Source: Syntrophus gentianae (GTDB lineage Bacteria; Desulfobacterota; Syntrophia; Syntrophales; Syntrophaceae). From it: a DNA stretch of 64,000 bases. Within the stretch, counting starts at the first letter, position 1. Every line of letters starts with the position of its first letter. The DNA lies in assembly GCF_900109885.1 (NCBI RefSeq), contig NZ_FOBS01000004.1, forward strand, positions 147,185 through 211,184, written 5' to 3'. Below, piece after piece: positions 54,833-63,626 of this stretch. Below the pieces are notes generated by a model that saw only the letters and a list, made by a program, of their open reading frames with translations, was not told the DNA's origin and did no database searches. Both the position numbers and the translations under genes were made by a program.

Positions 54833-55225
54833 ATGCGATTCATGGATTCAATGCGAGGAGAACGTTGGGTTAAAGATCAGAAAAAACTTGTTCACCAGAA
54901 GCAACGTATAGAAAATGAGCTTGATTTGTCACCTACGGGGAAAGCTCGTGAAGCAAAATCCGCTGGCATTAAAATATTCCAGATCGACCTCCCAATCAAT
55001 AAGCCCAAAGGGGACACCGCTCTGATTGGTGCATTGAAAAGGAGGAACCCCCAGGATTACAGAAATGTTATAAAGTCCATTGAGGAGGAAGGTTGGCGTT
55101 TTGATCATGTGAGCTGCGTGTACTGCATAACGGACAATGCAATAAAAGGCAAAATATTGAGCAGTGGACAAGAAGAGACTCGTAGCAACGAAATTTTTGG
55201 CAGCTTCATATTTCGCGAATCCTAA
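54833..55225 (+). CDS. Orphan hypothetical protein
   Basis: 130 residues, with AGAGGA before the ATG. Charged N-terminal helix (GERWVKDQKKLVHQKQRIENEL is mostly Lys/Glu/Gln; starts near residue 9), no signal or membrane segment. The middle has DLPINKPKGDTALIGALKRR. No family recognised. AT-rich codon use unlike the genes before 52000 suggests acquisition. Confidence 0.55.
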   Translation: MRFMDSMRGERWVKDQKKLVHQKQRIENELDLSPTGKAREAKSAGIKIFQIDLPINKPKGDTALIGALKRRNPQDYRNVIKSIEEEGWRFDHVSCVYCITDNAIKGKILSSGQEETRSNEIFGSFIFRES

Positions 55226-55378
55226 CATCTGAATATTGTGAGACGAATGAGTGCGGGGTTCTTCTTCACGGAGTTCCCTTTGACTTCTTTTTTCGCTTCT
55301 CTCCTCTTCATAAAATGAAGGGGGTACCTGAGCAATGCTTCATTCCAATCCTACAAAAAAATCATAGGAGGCCTGCCC

Positions 55379-55693
55379 ATGACAACGGAATTGCCAAAAC
55401 ATTATCAAAGCATTAAAGAACGGTTTAAAGAGTATGGAAAAGCGATTGATCAATTAGGGAAAACGGTTCGTCAGGCTGGGCCTATAGACGAAAAAACTTC
55501 ACACCTAATCCAACTTGCCGCTGCTGCCGCAATAAGATCTGAAGGCGGCGTTCACAGCCAAGCTCGAAGAGCCATGGACGCAGGAGCATCGCGTGAAGAG
55601 GTTTATCACTCATTAATTTTACTGACCAGCACCATTGGCTTTCCCAACGTTGCAGCGGCAATCTCCTGGGTCGATAGCATGTTGGGGGAATAA
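55379..55693 (+). CDS. Carboxymuconolactone decarboxylase/AhpD-fold protein without redox Cys
   Basis: 104 residues of the CMD family fold, with AGGAGG before the ATG. Typical AhpD-type members have E-x4-C-x2-C-x3-H; here the corresponding stretch is IRSEGGVHSQARRAMDAGAS, with no cysteine, so it cannot be a thiol peroxidase. The rest (ASREEVYHSLILLTSTIGFPN) fits the family. Probably a decarboxylase-like or structural member. Confidence 0.8.
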   Translation: MTTELPKHYQSIKERFKEYGKAIDQLGKTVRQAGPIDEKTSHLIQLAAAAAIRSEGGVHSQARRAMDAGASREEVYHSLILLTSTIGFPNVAAAISWVDSMLGE

Positions 55694-55952
55694 CGTACTC
55701 CAAAGAGGTCTAAACTCTCAGGCGAACACACCTCGATTGAAGTATTGCTTCTTTCGCTACCAAACCTGTTCTTTACCTTTCACCTCAATGGCTCTTAATC
55801 ACCGCAGTTCAAGGAGATTCGGCGTCTTCCCCTACGAACCGGCTCCGAGGGAACTGTTTTCATCTATCAGATGCTTTCGTTACGTATAGCATCTACAAGT
55901 CCGCAACACACTTGCAAAAGGAAGTGTAAAGATTTGCGATTGAAAGTGTGAA

Positions 55953-55981
55953 AAAGGCAGGGTCCAGATGGCCCTGCCTTT
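55953..55981. terminator. Bidirectional terminator
   Basis: A perfect 10-bp stem (55953-55962 with 55972-55981) with T-rich flanks on both strands, between the CMD gene (+) and the SHOCT gene (-). The 338-base gap 55694-56031 otherwise contains no clear gene. Confidence 0.75.
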
Positions 55982-56031
55982 AGTCTTCATACTCATAGAA
56001 ATTGTCGTGACTCACTAATTCAGACAGACTC

Positions 56032-56355
56032 CTAGCCTTCAAGATCCTTTTTCATTTTTTCAAACTCTTCCCTTGTGATCTCCCCCTTAGTGTAACGCCT
56101 CTTCAAGATATCGATGGGGCTTTCATTCTGCATGGGGGACCGGCCCTTCGTGCTCAGGGCCTGAACAATGAAATATACCAGCACAGCAGCGACTATCAGT
56201 AATATTATCCCTACGAACATCCCTCCATATCCATATCCGTAATGCATCATCATGGGTCCCCATCCACTGGGACCTTGTGGCCCAAAACAGTTGCCATTGC
56301 AGGACACAAGTAAACCGGCTGCCATGATGAACGACCATTTAAGATATTTTTTCAT
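56032..56355 (-). CDS. SHOCT-domain lipoprotein
   Basis: 107 residues from the ATG at 56355 behind GAGGAG. A lipobox LLVSC ends the signal; a Gly/Met/Tyr-rich linker (MMMHYGYGYGG) precedes a membrane helix and then the SHOCT motif ILKRRYTKGEITREEFEKMK. The SHOCT module is a short C-terminal domain of unknown role. It lies 41 bp downstream of the ferritin-like gene. Confidence 0.8.
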   Translation of the reverse strand: MKKYLKWSFIMAAGLLVSCNGNCFGPQGPSGWGPMMMHYGYGYGGMFVGIILLIVAAVLVYFIVQALSTKGRSPMQNESPIDILKRRYTKGEITREEFEKMKKDLEG

Positions 56356-56396
56356 TTCCAAATCTCCTCATTTCCGGGTTCATGCCAGATGCCCGG

Positions 56397-57041
56397 TCAA
56401 TACCACATCATTCCGCCGCCTCGCATCATTCCTGGCCCCATCCCACCGCCCATCCGGAGGGCATGTTCGAACATGGTGAGGTGGTAGCGGGTCTGGAGAA
56501 GTAGCTCGTTAAGAACTCCCGCTGATGTGCGATCTCCAGCATTCTTCACAAGCCACTCGTAGCGAGGGATCAGGTCCTTCTCCAGTTTTACACACAACTC
56601 AAGAGCTTCGGTGATCGTCTTCGTCTCTGCTACTGCAGTCGGCTTGCCATCAGCGCCTAGTCCGTAGGCGCTGAAGAGACGATCAATAGCCCGGACATGA
56701 TCCTCTTCTTGTGGTATCACCATCATGTAGGGCATGTAGGCATTAAATTTCTCCACATCTGCCATGTACTGTGCGTAGGAAAGACGTTCCAGGGCTAGCA
56801 CTTCCCGCAGCTTCTGAGTCCATTCTTGGCTTTTGGGGACAGGGAGCTTATCCGGCACATCCGGGGCAATCAGATCGCCCATCATTCCCATGCCTCGGCC
56901 GCCCCTCATTCCCGGCCCCATGCCATGTCCTCGTCCCCATCCATATTCATCCGACCAGCCCGGTCCACGTTGGGCCATGACAGGCACGGCAACCAGAAGC
57001 GATAACAGCACTGCAACCGTGAGTAATAGATGCTTTTTCAT
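56397..57041 (-). CDS. Exported ferritin-like (DUF2202-type) protein
   Basis: 214 residues with a cleavable signal (VAVLLSLLVAVPVMAQ). After a Gly/Met/Arg-rich linker comes a four-helix bundle resembling DUF2202: ALERLSYAQYM, PQEEDHVRAIDRLF, LEKDLIPRYEWLV and RYHLTMFEHALRM. The Glu/His residues could bind a metal pair. The ends are rich in Met and Gly. AAGGAGG precedes the ATG. Probably a periplasmic metal- or redox-stress protein. Confidence 0.75.
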   Translation of the reverse strand: MKKHLLLTVAVLLSLLVAVPVMAQRGPGWSDEYGWGRGHGMGPGMRGGRGMGMMGDLIAPDVPDKLPVPKSQEWTQKLREVLALERLSYAQYMADVEKFNAYMPYMMVIPQEEDHVRAIDRLFSAYGLGADGKPTAVAETKTITEALELCVKLEKDLIPRYEWLVKNAGDRTSAGVLNELLLQTRYHLTMFEHALRMGGGMGPGMMRGGGMMWY

Positions 57042-57095
57042 GGTGACCTCCTTGTTTGTTTTTATGTTCCAGTCATTGAGGGGCTGCGAAAGAAG

Positions 57096-57274
57096 TCACT
57101 CGGAGAAATCCGGCTTCATCCGATCGTCTTCCTCTTTCGTAATCTCTCACTTCGCATAAAACCCCTTCAGGATCTCAAGGGGTGTGTCTCTTGATTCATC
57201 TTGGCTTTCTGGGCTTGCATAACAAGGTTGAACGCACTGACGATAACGATCACAAGAATCAGCCACAGTTCCAT
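57096..57274 (-). pseudogene. Broken SHOCT membrane protein
   Basis: Minus-strand reading gives MELWLILVIVIVSAFNLVMQ from 57274, then a one-base frameshift near 57180, PLEILKGFYAK, a stop, EITKEEDDRMKPDF. This is a membrane helix plus SHOCT domain with a frameshift and a stop in the usual Gly position. Dead relative of the SHOCT gene at 56032. Confidence 0.6.
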
Positions 57275-57466
57275 TGTCCATGCGTTTGACGTAACGATTT
57301 TTAGGTAGCAACCTGGCTGTTTGGAATACCTTTATTCATCCCACGCTATTTTACATTTAATTTAAGCAATCAACCCCCAACACTCCAATTTCGTCTAGAC
57401 GCTGCGCCTGATAAAGGATAGCATAAAAATTACTTTCAGTTTTTATAATTTTGAGTCAAACAAAAC

Positions 57467-58843
57467 ATGAAAAAACGCCTTATTGAAGAATCCATATTGT
57501 TCATCAGCATCCTGAAATGGGTTGTGATTGCGACGGGGATCGGAATCATTGTGGGATTGTCAACGGCCTTCTTTCTGAAATTGCTGCACTGGATTCTGGC
57601 TTGCAGCACCGGCTATCCCTTTTATTTTCTGATGCTCCCTGCTGGACTCGCGATCAGTGGCTTGGTCATTCAATACCTGGAACCGGATGCGAAGGGATAC
57701 GGCATCGAAAAGGTGATTGCAGCTGTACACCGACATGGGGGAAAGATAAAGGCTGCTATCGTACCGATCAAACTCCTTACGACAATCCTTACAATCGCAA
57801 CCGGCGGATCAGCAGGACAGGTTGGGCCATGCGGCCAGATAGGCGCATCATTAGCATCTGTTATGGCAGGACTATTTAGGTTCGATGAAAAAGACAGGGG
57901 AAAAATCGTCGTATGCGGGCTCAGCGCCGGGTTCGCTGCCGTCCTCGGTGCGCCTTTCGCTGGGGCAATTTTTGGCGCTGAGGTCCTCTATGTTGGCAGC
58001 ATTTTGTATGAAATCCTTTTACCGTCGATTATTGCCGGGATTACCAGCTACCAAATTGCTTCGCTGCTTGGAATTCATTACCAGTTTCTTCCTTTTGATT
58101 TTACCCCGACGCTGACTGAAGCTTTCATCTTAAAGATAGTCCTCTCAGGAATCTTCTTTGGGATTTGTTCATTACTTGTTATTGAGATCCTGAAGGTCGG
58201 GGAAAGATTTTCAGATAAACTCGGCAAATTTCTACCCCTCAAAGGTCTTATCGGCGGAGTGATGCTCATTGGCATGACTCTGATATTCTCCAAACAGTTT
58301 CTTGGCAGTGGCTTCGAAACGATTCAGACTGCTCTCAAAGGGGAAAGGATCGTCTTTTACGCTTTCTTAATGAAGGCAATTTTTACCAGTATCACCCTGA
58401 ACTTCGGAGGCAGTGGCGGTCTGATTATGCCGATTCTGTTTATCGGAGCAACTTCAGGAAGCCTTTTCGGGGACTTGCTTGGGCTGGACCGGGCAACCTT
58501 CGCCGCTGTCGGTTTTGTCAGCCTTTTGGCGGGAACAACCAATACCCCAATTGCGGCCAGTATCCTGGCCGTTGAATTCTTCGGCAGTGCGATTGCCCCT
58601 TATGCTGCAATCGCCTGCATCGTCAGTTTTCTCATGACCGGCCACAGAAGCGTATTTCCGACCCAGGTCCTGTCATTCCAAAAATCCACTTCAGTCGATG
58701 TTGAAATCGGAAGCGAAATGGAAGATATCCGCACGGCGTTTAAATTCCGGGATAGAAGTCTATCTGGATTCCTGCTGAGGGTTATTGAAAAAATTACAGA
58801 TACGATCAGAAAAAGACATCATGCAGGAAAGTCGGATCATTGA
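57467..58843 (+). CDS. ClC-family chloride channel/antiporter, atypical
   Basis: 458 residues with about 12 membrane segments. CLC motifs are recognisable but altered: the usual GREGP reads GQVGP (V119), removing the gating Glu; the GxFxP motif reads GLIMP (I320); the GSGIP site reads GYGIE. The APFAGAIFGAE and GGSGGLIMP regions confirm the family. A CLC without the gating Glu would more likely be a channel than a coupled antiporter. It starts at an ATG with weak AT-rich upstream sequence. Confidence 0.88.
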   Translation: MKKRLIEESILFISILKWVVIATGIGIIVGLSTAFFLKLLHWILACSTGYPFYFLMLPAGLAISGLVIQYLEPDAKGYGIEKVIAAVHRHGGKIKAAIVPIKLLTTILTIATGGSAGQVGPCGQIGASLASVMAGLFRFDEKDRGKIVVCGLSAGFAAVLGAPFAGAIFGAEVLYVGSILYEILLPSIIAGITSYQIASLLGIHYQFLPFDFTPTLTEAFILKIVLSGIFFGICSLLVIEILKVGERFSDKLGKFLPLKGLIGGVMLIGMTLIFSKQFLGSGFETIQTALKGERIVFYAFLMKAIFTSITLNFGGSGGLIMPILFIGATSGSLFGDLLGLDRATFAAVGFVSLLAGTTNTPIAASILAVEFFGSAIAPYAAIACIVSFLMTGHRSVFPTQVLSFQKSTSVDVEIGSEMEDIRTAFKFRDRSLSGFLLRVIEKITDTIRKRHHAGKSDH

Positions 58844-59095
58844 GGCTGGGAGAAGCGAAAATATCCCTGTTTGAAATAGGTATAAAACGGTAATGACATT
58901 TTTTTATTACTTCCTTCATGTTGATTCTCATGGTAAAAATTACAATGTAAATATTTCAGGATTTGAAGGCGTCCCAATTAAATATGATACTGTATTGTGG
59001 ATCGCGAAGGCCGTGTGGCCTTAGTGGGCAAGCGGTAGAACTTAATGAGGACTTGAGAAAAAAATGTAAAGACTTTAAAAAAGGAGGAGCATGCA

Positions 59096-59530
59096 ATGTT
59101 TGATCGAATTCTGTACCCAACTGATTGTTCTGATGTCGCCATTAAAGCAGTAAGTTACATTGAGCAGTTGAAGGAAGCGGGAGCAAAGAAGGTTACCATA
59201 CTGCACGTCCTTGACAAAAAATATCTGTACGAAACGGCACACGAAGTTTTTGTTGATTTTGCAGCAATTGAGAATTCCCAGAGAAAAATTGTGACTGAGG
59301 AGTGTAATGAGGTTGTGGCACGACTCCGGGGTAAGGGACTGGATGTAAAGGTCAGGATTGAAAAAGGAATTCCCTTTCAGGAAATTCTCAGGGTGGCCAA
59401 TGAAGAAAATGCTTCACTGATCGTGATCGGATCGCATGGAAAAAGCAATGTCCAAGAAATGTTGCTCGGTTCAGTTTCTGAAGCCGTAATCCGGCACGCC
59501 ATTCAACCTGTCTTGGTGATCAAACGGTAA
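59096..59530 (+). CDS. Universal stress protein (UspA family)
   Basis: 144 residues, the standard length. ATP-binding G-x2-G-x9-G-S is present as GSHGKSNVQEMLLGS. AGGAGG lies nine bases before the ATG. The gap before (58844-59095) shows only a small GC hairpin at 59007-59022. Confidence 0.92.
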   Translation: MFDRILYPTDCSDVAIKAVSYIEQLKEAGAKKVTILHVLDKKYLYETAHEVFVDFAAIENSQRKIVTEECNEVVARLRGKGLDVKVRIEKGIPFQEILRVANEENASLIVIGSHGKSNVQEMLLGSVSEAVIRHAIQPVLVIKR

Positions 59531-59542
59531 AGTTTAGTAGAC

Positions 59543-59584
59543 CCTGAAGGGAGAATGGGGGCTTCAGTACCTCCTCCCTTCAGG
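59543..59584 (+). terminator. Hairpin after the Usp gene
   Basis: 11-bp stem (59543-59553 with 59574-59584), 20-base loop, 12 bp after the stop codon. No T-tract directly follows. Confidence 0.55.
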
Positions 59585-59835
59585 CTTCCATCACGGTTTT
59601 TAAAAAAAATCCCCCACCTATAGCCGATAAGATCAAAAATAGTACAGAAGAGTCGTGGATACTCAGCCCTGAAGGTTTCCGTCTAAATGGCCTATCCGTG
59701 CCAAGAATTTAGGATGCTTGACTACGAATAAGAAAATTCTTTGGTCATGGATCTAGATTCATCGTGAATTGGCCATAACTGCGGTAGTTTTCTGGTGGGT
59801 GGATTTATCAGGCAGTAAGTGGCGTTAAAATAGTC

Positions 59836-59973
59836 TTGACAATCAAATGACAATTAAATTAGTCTTCTTCAAGAGTTTACAAAACTGAATATTACAAAAT
59901 GGGTCCAGAAGTCTTCGGATGTCTGGAGGGTTAATTTGGTCGGGCCGCCATCTAACGTAACTGTTAGGTGGCG
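59836..59973 (+). promoter_or_regulatory. Structured leader with intrinsic terminator upstream of nhaA
   Basis: A TTGACA (59836-59841) is followed by a leader that contains a TCCAGA/TCTGGA stem (59911-59934 region), then a strong hairpin (59946-59956 with 59963-59973) and nine T. The layout of promoter, small structured region and terminator ahead of nhaA is typical of a transcription-attenuating riboswitch. nhaA genes are known to be controlled by nhaA-I (lithium) and nhaA-II motif RNAs, but I could not match either consensus by eye. Confidence 0.45.
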
Positions 59974-60006
59974 TTTTTTTTTGCCCAATAAGAAAAGGGG
60001 ATATAA

Positions 60007-60102
60007 ATGTTTGACGTAAAAGAAGTTATTTTTCTGGTTCTTTTCATTGCCTTTTTCGGAGCGCCATTTATTCTTGCGATACTGAAAGGTAAAAAGAAAT
60101 AA
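60007..60102 (+). CDS. 31-residue single-span membrane peptide
   Basis: The ATG at 60007 follows AAGGGG by a good spacing and opens a 31-codon frame: a short charged start, one hydrophobic helix (FLVLFIAFFGAPFILAI) and a Lys-rich end. It comes right after the terminator hairpin and 34 bp before nhaA, so it should be on the nhaA transcript. Small single-helix peptides often regulate the transporter they are encoded with; this role is a guess. Confidence 0.6.
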   Translation: MFDVKEVIFLVLFIAFFGAPFILAILKGKKK

Positions 60103-60136
60103 GCATGTCAACCGAAAAATAGTTGAACGAAACCTT

Positions 60137-61504
60137 ATGGAACAAAAATCTTATCCGCTAGAAAAACTTTTCGGGGCCGTTATCAACCCCTTTGAGAGGT
60201 TTTTACGCCAGACAACGTCGGGAGGGATAATTCTTGTCGTCATGACTATCTGTACCCTCCTGATAGCCAATTCTCCGTGGGAACAAGAATTTCATTACTT
60301 TTGGGAAAGGCCGGTGAGCATTTCTTTCGGCTTCTGGATTCTGGCACTACCACTTCGAGAATGGATCAATGAAGGATTGATGACCCTCTTTTTTTTTGTA
60401 ATAGGCCTCGAATTGAAGAGGGAGATTTTAGTAGGAGAACTCTCCTCATTTAAGAATGCGATCTTACCAGTAGCTGGTGCTATAGGCGGCATGATTATGC
60501 CGGCATTTATTTATGCTTTGTTTAACTCCAGCGGGTCTGAAGCCACTGGTTGGGGCATTCCCATGGCAACCGATATCGCTTTTGCCGTAGGTATTCTTGT
60601 TCTGCTTGCGTGGCGAATTCCTCGGAATCTCGTCATATTTCTCATGGCCTTGGCCATTGCGGACGATCTCGGTGCCGTGCTCATTATCTCCCTCTTTTAT
60701 ACGCAAGCGATCAATTTGACATTGTTGGGAATTGCCGGTGGTCTTTTTTTAGTTCTTGTCTTCTTCAACCGTGGCGGTATTCGCCATGTTTTTCCCTATG
60801 CTGTTATAGGAATATTGTTATGGTTGGCACTTCTGGAATCAGGAATTCATGCAACCGTCGCGGGTATTATCTTGGCGTTTATGATTCCCGCCAGGCCGTC
60901 TCATACGCCTCTGCAATTCGACATGAGGATCGAGGAGCTAAAGCAAGCATTTCTTGTCACGACTCTCAGCGAGGACTGCTCCAACCATCCTTTAAGCAAT
61001 CATTGCATGGCCGCAATTGCCGAGGAGGTAGAGCGCACAGCCAAGGCAGTACAGTCGCCCCTTCAAAGACTGGAACACATGCTGTCTCCCTGGGTAACTT
61101 TTGGTGTCATCCCATTGTTTGCCGCAGCAAATGTTGGCATCCACTTTCCCACATTGAATATTGTGCAGATGATGGTTCATCCTGTTACTTTGGGTGTTAT
61201 AGTCGGCCTAGTTGCGGGTAAGTTCATCGGTATTGCCGGAATGAGTTGGCTCGCCGTCAAGGCAGGGATTGCACAATTGCCTACGGGTGTCAGGTGGAGC
61301 CATCTTCTCGGCGCGGCATGGCTGGGTGGTATTGGTTTTACAATGGCCCTCTTCATCAGCCATCTCGCCTTCGCCAGTGATCTGGCTCTGCAGGAGGCAG
61401 CAACTCTTGGCATACTGATTTCGTCGGTCATCGCTAGCGGCATTGGTCTCGTGTGGTTGCTGCTGGCTACAAAAGAGCAACATGCCCAATTACTCGACAA
61501 GTAA
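60137..61504 (+). CDS. nhaA: Na+/H+ antiporter NhaA
   Basis: 455 residues with 12 predicted helices. The ion-binding pair is D176-D177 in AIADDLGAVL, and the unwound helix TDIAFAVGIL is present. It exports Na+ or Li+ in exchange for H+ at the inner membrane. A long loop around residues 265-300 (including CSNHPLSNHCMAAIAEEVER) is more than E. coli NhaA has. An Rnf that moves Na+ would give NhaA a natural function here. Confidence 0.95.
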   Translation: MEQKSYPLEKLFGAVINPFERFLRQTTSGGIILVVMTICTLLIANSPWEQEFHYFWERPVSISFGFWILALPLREWINEGLMTLFFFVIGLELKREILVGELSSFKNAILPVAGAIGGMIMPAFIYALFNSSGSEATGWGIPMATDIAFAVGILVLLAWRIPRNLVIFLMALAIADDLGAVLIISLFYTQAINLTLLGIAGGLFLVLVFFNRGGIRHVFPYAVIGILLWLALLESGIHATVAGIILAFMIPARPSHTPLQFDMRIEELKQAFLVTTLSEDCSNHPLSNHCMAAIAEEVERTAKAVQSPLQRLEHMLSPWVTFGVIPLFAAANVGIHFPTLNIVQMMVHPVTLGVIVGLVAGKFIGIAGMSWLAVKAGIAQLPTGVRWSHLLGAAWLGGIGFTMALFISHLAFASDLALQEAATLGILISSVIASGIGLVWLLLATKEQHAQLLDK

Positions 61505-61725
61505 TGATAATTTAAAATAGTGATAAAAATACTCAACTCGCGGCGCTTGTGATACATATAGTATATTAATGAAACAATCTTCCTAAATTCCCGTAGTTAT
61601 TATTCCAGTAACTAAAGACTTAAAATAGCCTGGAGCCCTTTTCCTCTGCTGTAGCCAGTAAGATACAAAAACATTCCGTGCAATAATTTACATGTTTACT
61701 TGCCGAATAATAACGGAGACTTACC

Positions 61726-63366
61726 ATGGATATTCGTTTTTTGAAAAAAATGGGAATCATGATCAACCGCTGGCTGAGTGATAAACTCCCCGCCATTAAT
61801 CATAAAGAGATCATCAAAGATATATACGATGATGTGGGGATCACGGCTGGTTATTTTACCATTCTAGCGGTAGCTGGTCTCGTCGCTCTCTGTGGTCTCA
61901 TGATTAACAGCACTCCGGTTATTATTGGCGCCATGTTGATTTCACCGCTTATGGGGCCAATTTTGAGTTTCGGTTTCGCTTTCATAACCGGGGATTCATT
62001 TGTTTGGAAGAACTCCATCAGAAAGATCATTATTAGTGTGCTTTTAACAGTTCTGATTTCGGCTATGGCTTCCTACATATCCCCTCTCAACGAAGTTACC
62101 CGGGAAATTGCGACCCGGACAACGCCAAATATTTTCGATCTGCTGATTGCTTTTCTTTCTGGTACAGCTGGTGCTGCGGCCATTTGTACGAAGAAAAACT
62201 ATCTGACCATCGTTCCAGGAGTTGCCATTGCAACAGCGGTTATCCCTCCCTTAAGCGTGGCTGGCTTCGGTATCGGAACCGGAAACATCCCTGTTGCCAC
62301 AGGCGCTTTTTTCCTCTTCTTTACCAACTTCGTTGCCATTGTTCTTTCTACTGGTCTCGTATTTTATCTTTACGGGTTTCGTCCCAGCCTGACAGCCGAT
62401 GACGATATCAAAAAATTAAAACGTCGCCTCTTTTTTCTATTCTTCGTTCTGCTCTTGATATCTATTCCTCTTATTTATACCCTCTCTAAAGGGGTTTCTG
62501 AGATAAAGCTGAGAAAGGATATTGAAAAAACGTTAAAACAACAATTTAATCAGGAAAAACGTTCGCGCTTGGTCGCATTCCATTTTTCTGAGTTGGAAGG
62601 GGGCATGCTGGAAATAAATGCTAACGTCAATACGGTAAACTACATAAATGAAATATATCTGAATCAGACTGAACAAAAAATCAGCAACAAACTGAAACGG
62701 AGGGTCAAGCTTAATGTTGAGCAGGTTAAAGTGATGCCCAAAGGATTAATCGCGCAGGGGATTAAAACAAAATCCGTTGCCGTCCCTCCCAGACCATCTG
62801 AGGAAATTTTTCAGGAAACGAGAGGCAGTATCAACCCTCTGATCCGTAGGGTTTCCGCCAAAGCAGAAGAAATCATATCACCTTCCAGAATTATGGATTT
62901 TGCTGTGGTCTTTCAAGATAAAGCAGCTTTGATATCCCTTCAATTGAAAATAAAACGGGATTATCCCCTTTCTCGCGAAGAGTTGACCTGGTTGGAAAAA
63001 TTTTTCAGTACCTCGTTAAACATTCCGGTTCATCTCAGTGTGGAAACTGTGCCGTTTGTTCCCAATCTGTTTTTTGATTCGGAGTCGGTTTCTTTGACGG
63101 AAGCGATGAAAAAAAATCTTGAACCCATTAAAGATGCTTTCGAGCGAAATGACAGGATTTCAATTTATCTGGAAACGGTTGCGGAAGCTGGCGTCCCATA
63201 CAAAGAAAGAATCCGTTTGGCCAATGAGCGAGCCAGTGTAATCGCTGGCTTTCTGATCACAGAATACCGCATTCCACCCTCACAAATCAGAAAAAACATT
63301 GCGGCAAAAGCAGTCAGAATCCCCTCTGTCAAGATTCTTATACATGCAACACCGGAAAAGGGGTGA
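61726..63366 (+). CDS. DUF389 membrane protein with OmpA-like C-terminal domain
   Basis: 546 residues. Residues 40-235 form the DUF389 membrane domain (LVALCGLMINSTPVIIGAML, SPLMGPILS, FLSGTAGAAAI). A BON-like domain follows (about 260-330). The C-terminal part (about 440-545) looks like an OmpA-type module (FFDSESVSLTEAMKK, YLETVAEAGVP, RLANERASVIAGFL). Ordinary DUF389 proteins lack the last part. The role may be in transport or envelope attachment; unknown. GGAGA precedes the ATG. Confidence 0.85.
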   Translation: MDIRFLKKMGIMINRWLSDKLPAINHKEIIKDIYDDVGITAGYFTILAVAGLVALCGLMINSTPVIIGAMLISPLMGPILSFGFAFITGDSFVWKNSIRKIIISVLLTVLISAMASYISPLNEVTREIATRTTPNIFDLLIAFLSGTAGAAAICTKKNYLTIVPGVAIATAVIPPLSVAGFGIGTGNIPVATGAFFLFFTNFVAIVLSTGLVFYLYGFRPSLTADDDIKKLKRRLFFLFFVLLLISIPLIYTLSKGVSEIKLRKDIEKTLKQQFNQEKRSRLVAFHFSELEGGMLEINANVNTVNYINEIYLNQTEQKISNKLKRRVKLNVEQVKVMPKGLIAQGIKTKSVAVPPRPSEEIFQETRGSINPLIRRVSAKAEEIISPSRIMDFAVVFQDKAALISLQLKIKRDYPLSREELTWLEKFFSTSLNIPVHLSVETVPFVPNLFFDSESVSLTEAMKKNLEPIKDAFERNDRISIYLETVAEAGVPYKERIRLANERASVIAGFLITEYRIPPSQIRKNIAAKAVRIPSVKILIHATPEKG

Positions 63367-63374
63367 CGCCGATT

Positions 63375-63626
63375 ATGAACATTCTTGTCTCTATAGATTC
63401 ACACAGAAGTCTGTTAAATCGTGACCATTACTTGTTTGAAGGAGCACGGCTTTCAGCGAATCGGCTTCATCAGGTGCAAACGCCTTTGATTCTTGCAACA
63501 AGCAATAATCGCAAAGAGGTGGTGCGTCTTCAGGACGAGATAGGGATTCGAGAGCCGTTCATTAGCAGAGAATGTCGATCTCCGTCCCGTAGTTCCCACT
63601 CTTCGAACCTGACGATTTTCGCCTGA
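63375..63626 (+). pseudogene. Truncated mannosyl-3-phosphoglycerate phosphatase fragment
   Basis: The N-terminal 65 or so residues match the start of MPG phosphatases (a HAD family): NILVSIDSHRSLLN, ARLSANRLHQVQTPLILATS, EIGIREPFI. But the catalytic DxDGT is replaced by DSHRS, and the frame soon runs into unrelated sequence. It is a dead 5' fragment, cut off near the IS21 end. The stretch 63627-63682 has nothing recognisable. Confidence 0.6.

Noticed and set aside
55635..55889. 84-codon plus-strand frame after the CMD gene
   Set aside because: Its first part lies out of frame over the CMD gene and the rest has no recognisable feature or ribosome site.
57275..57466. Possible fluoride riboswitch ahead of the ClC gene
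   Set aside because: The sequence is AT-rich and lacks the crcB-motif pseudoknot segments.
59000..59040. tRNA-like fragment with a GC hairpin before the Usp gene
   Set aside because: Only one stem forms; no cloverleaf, T-arm or CCA.
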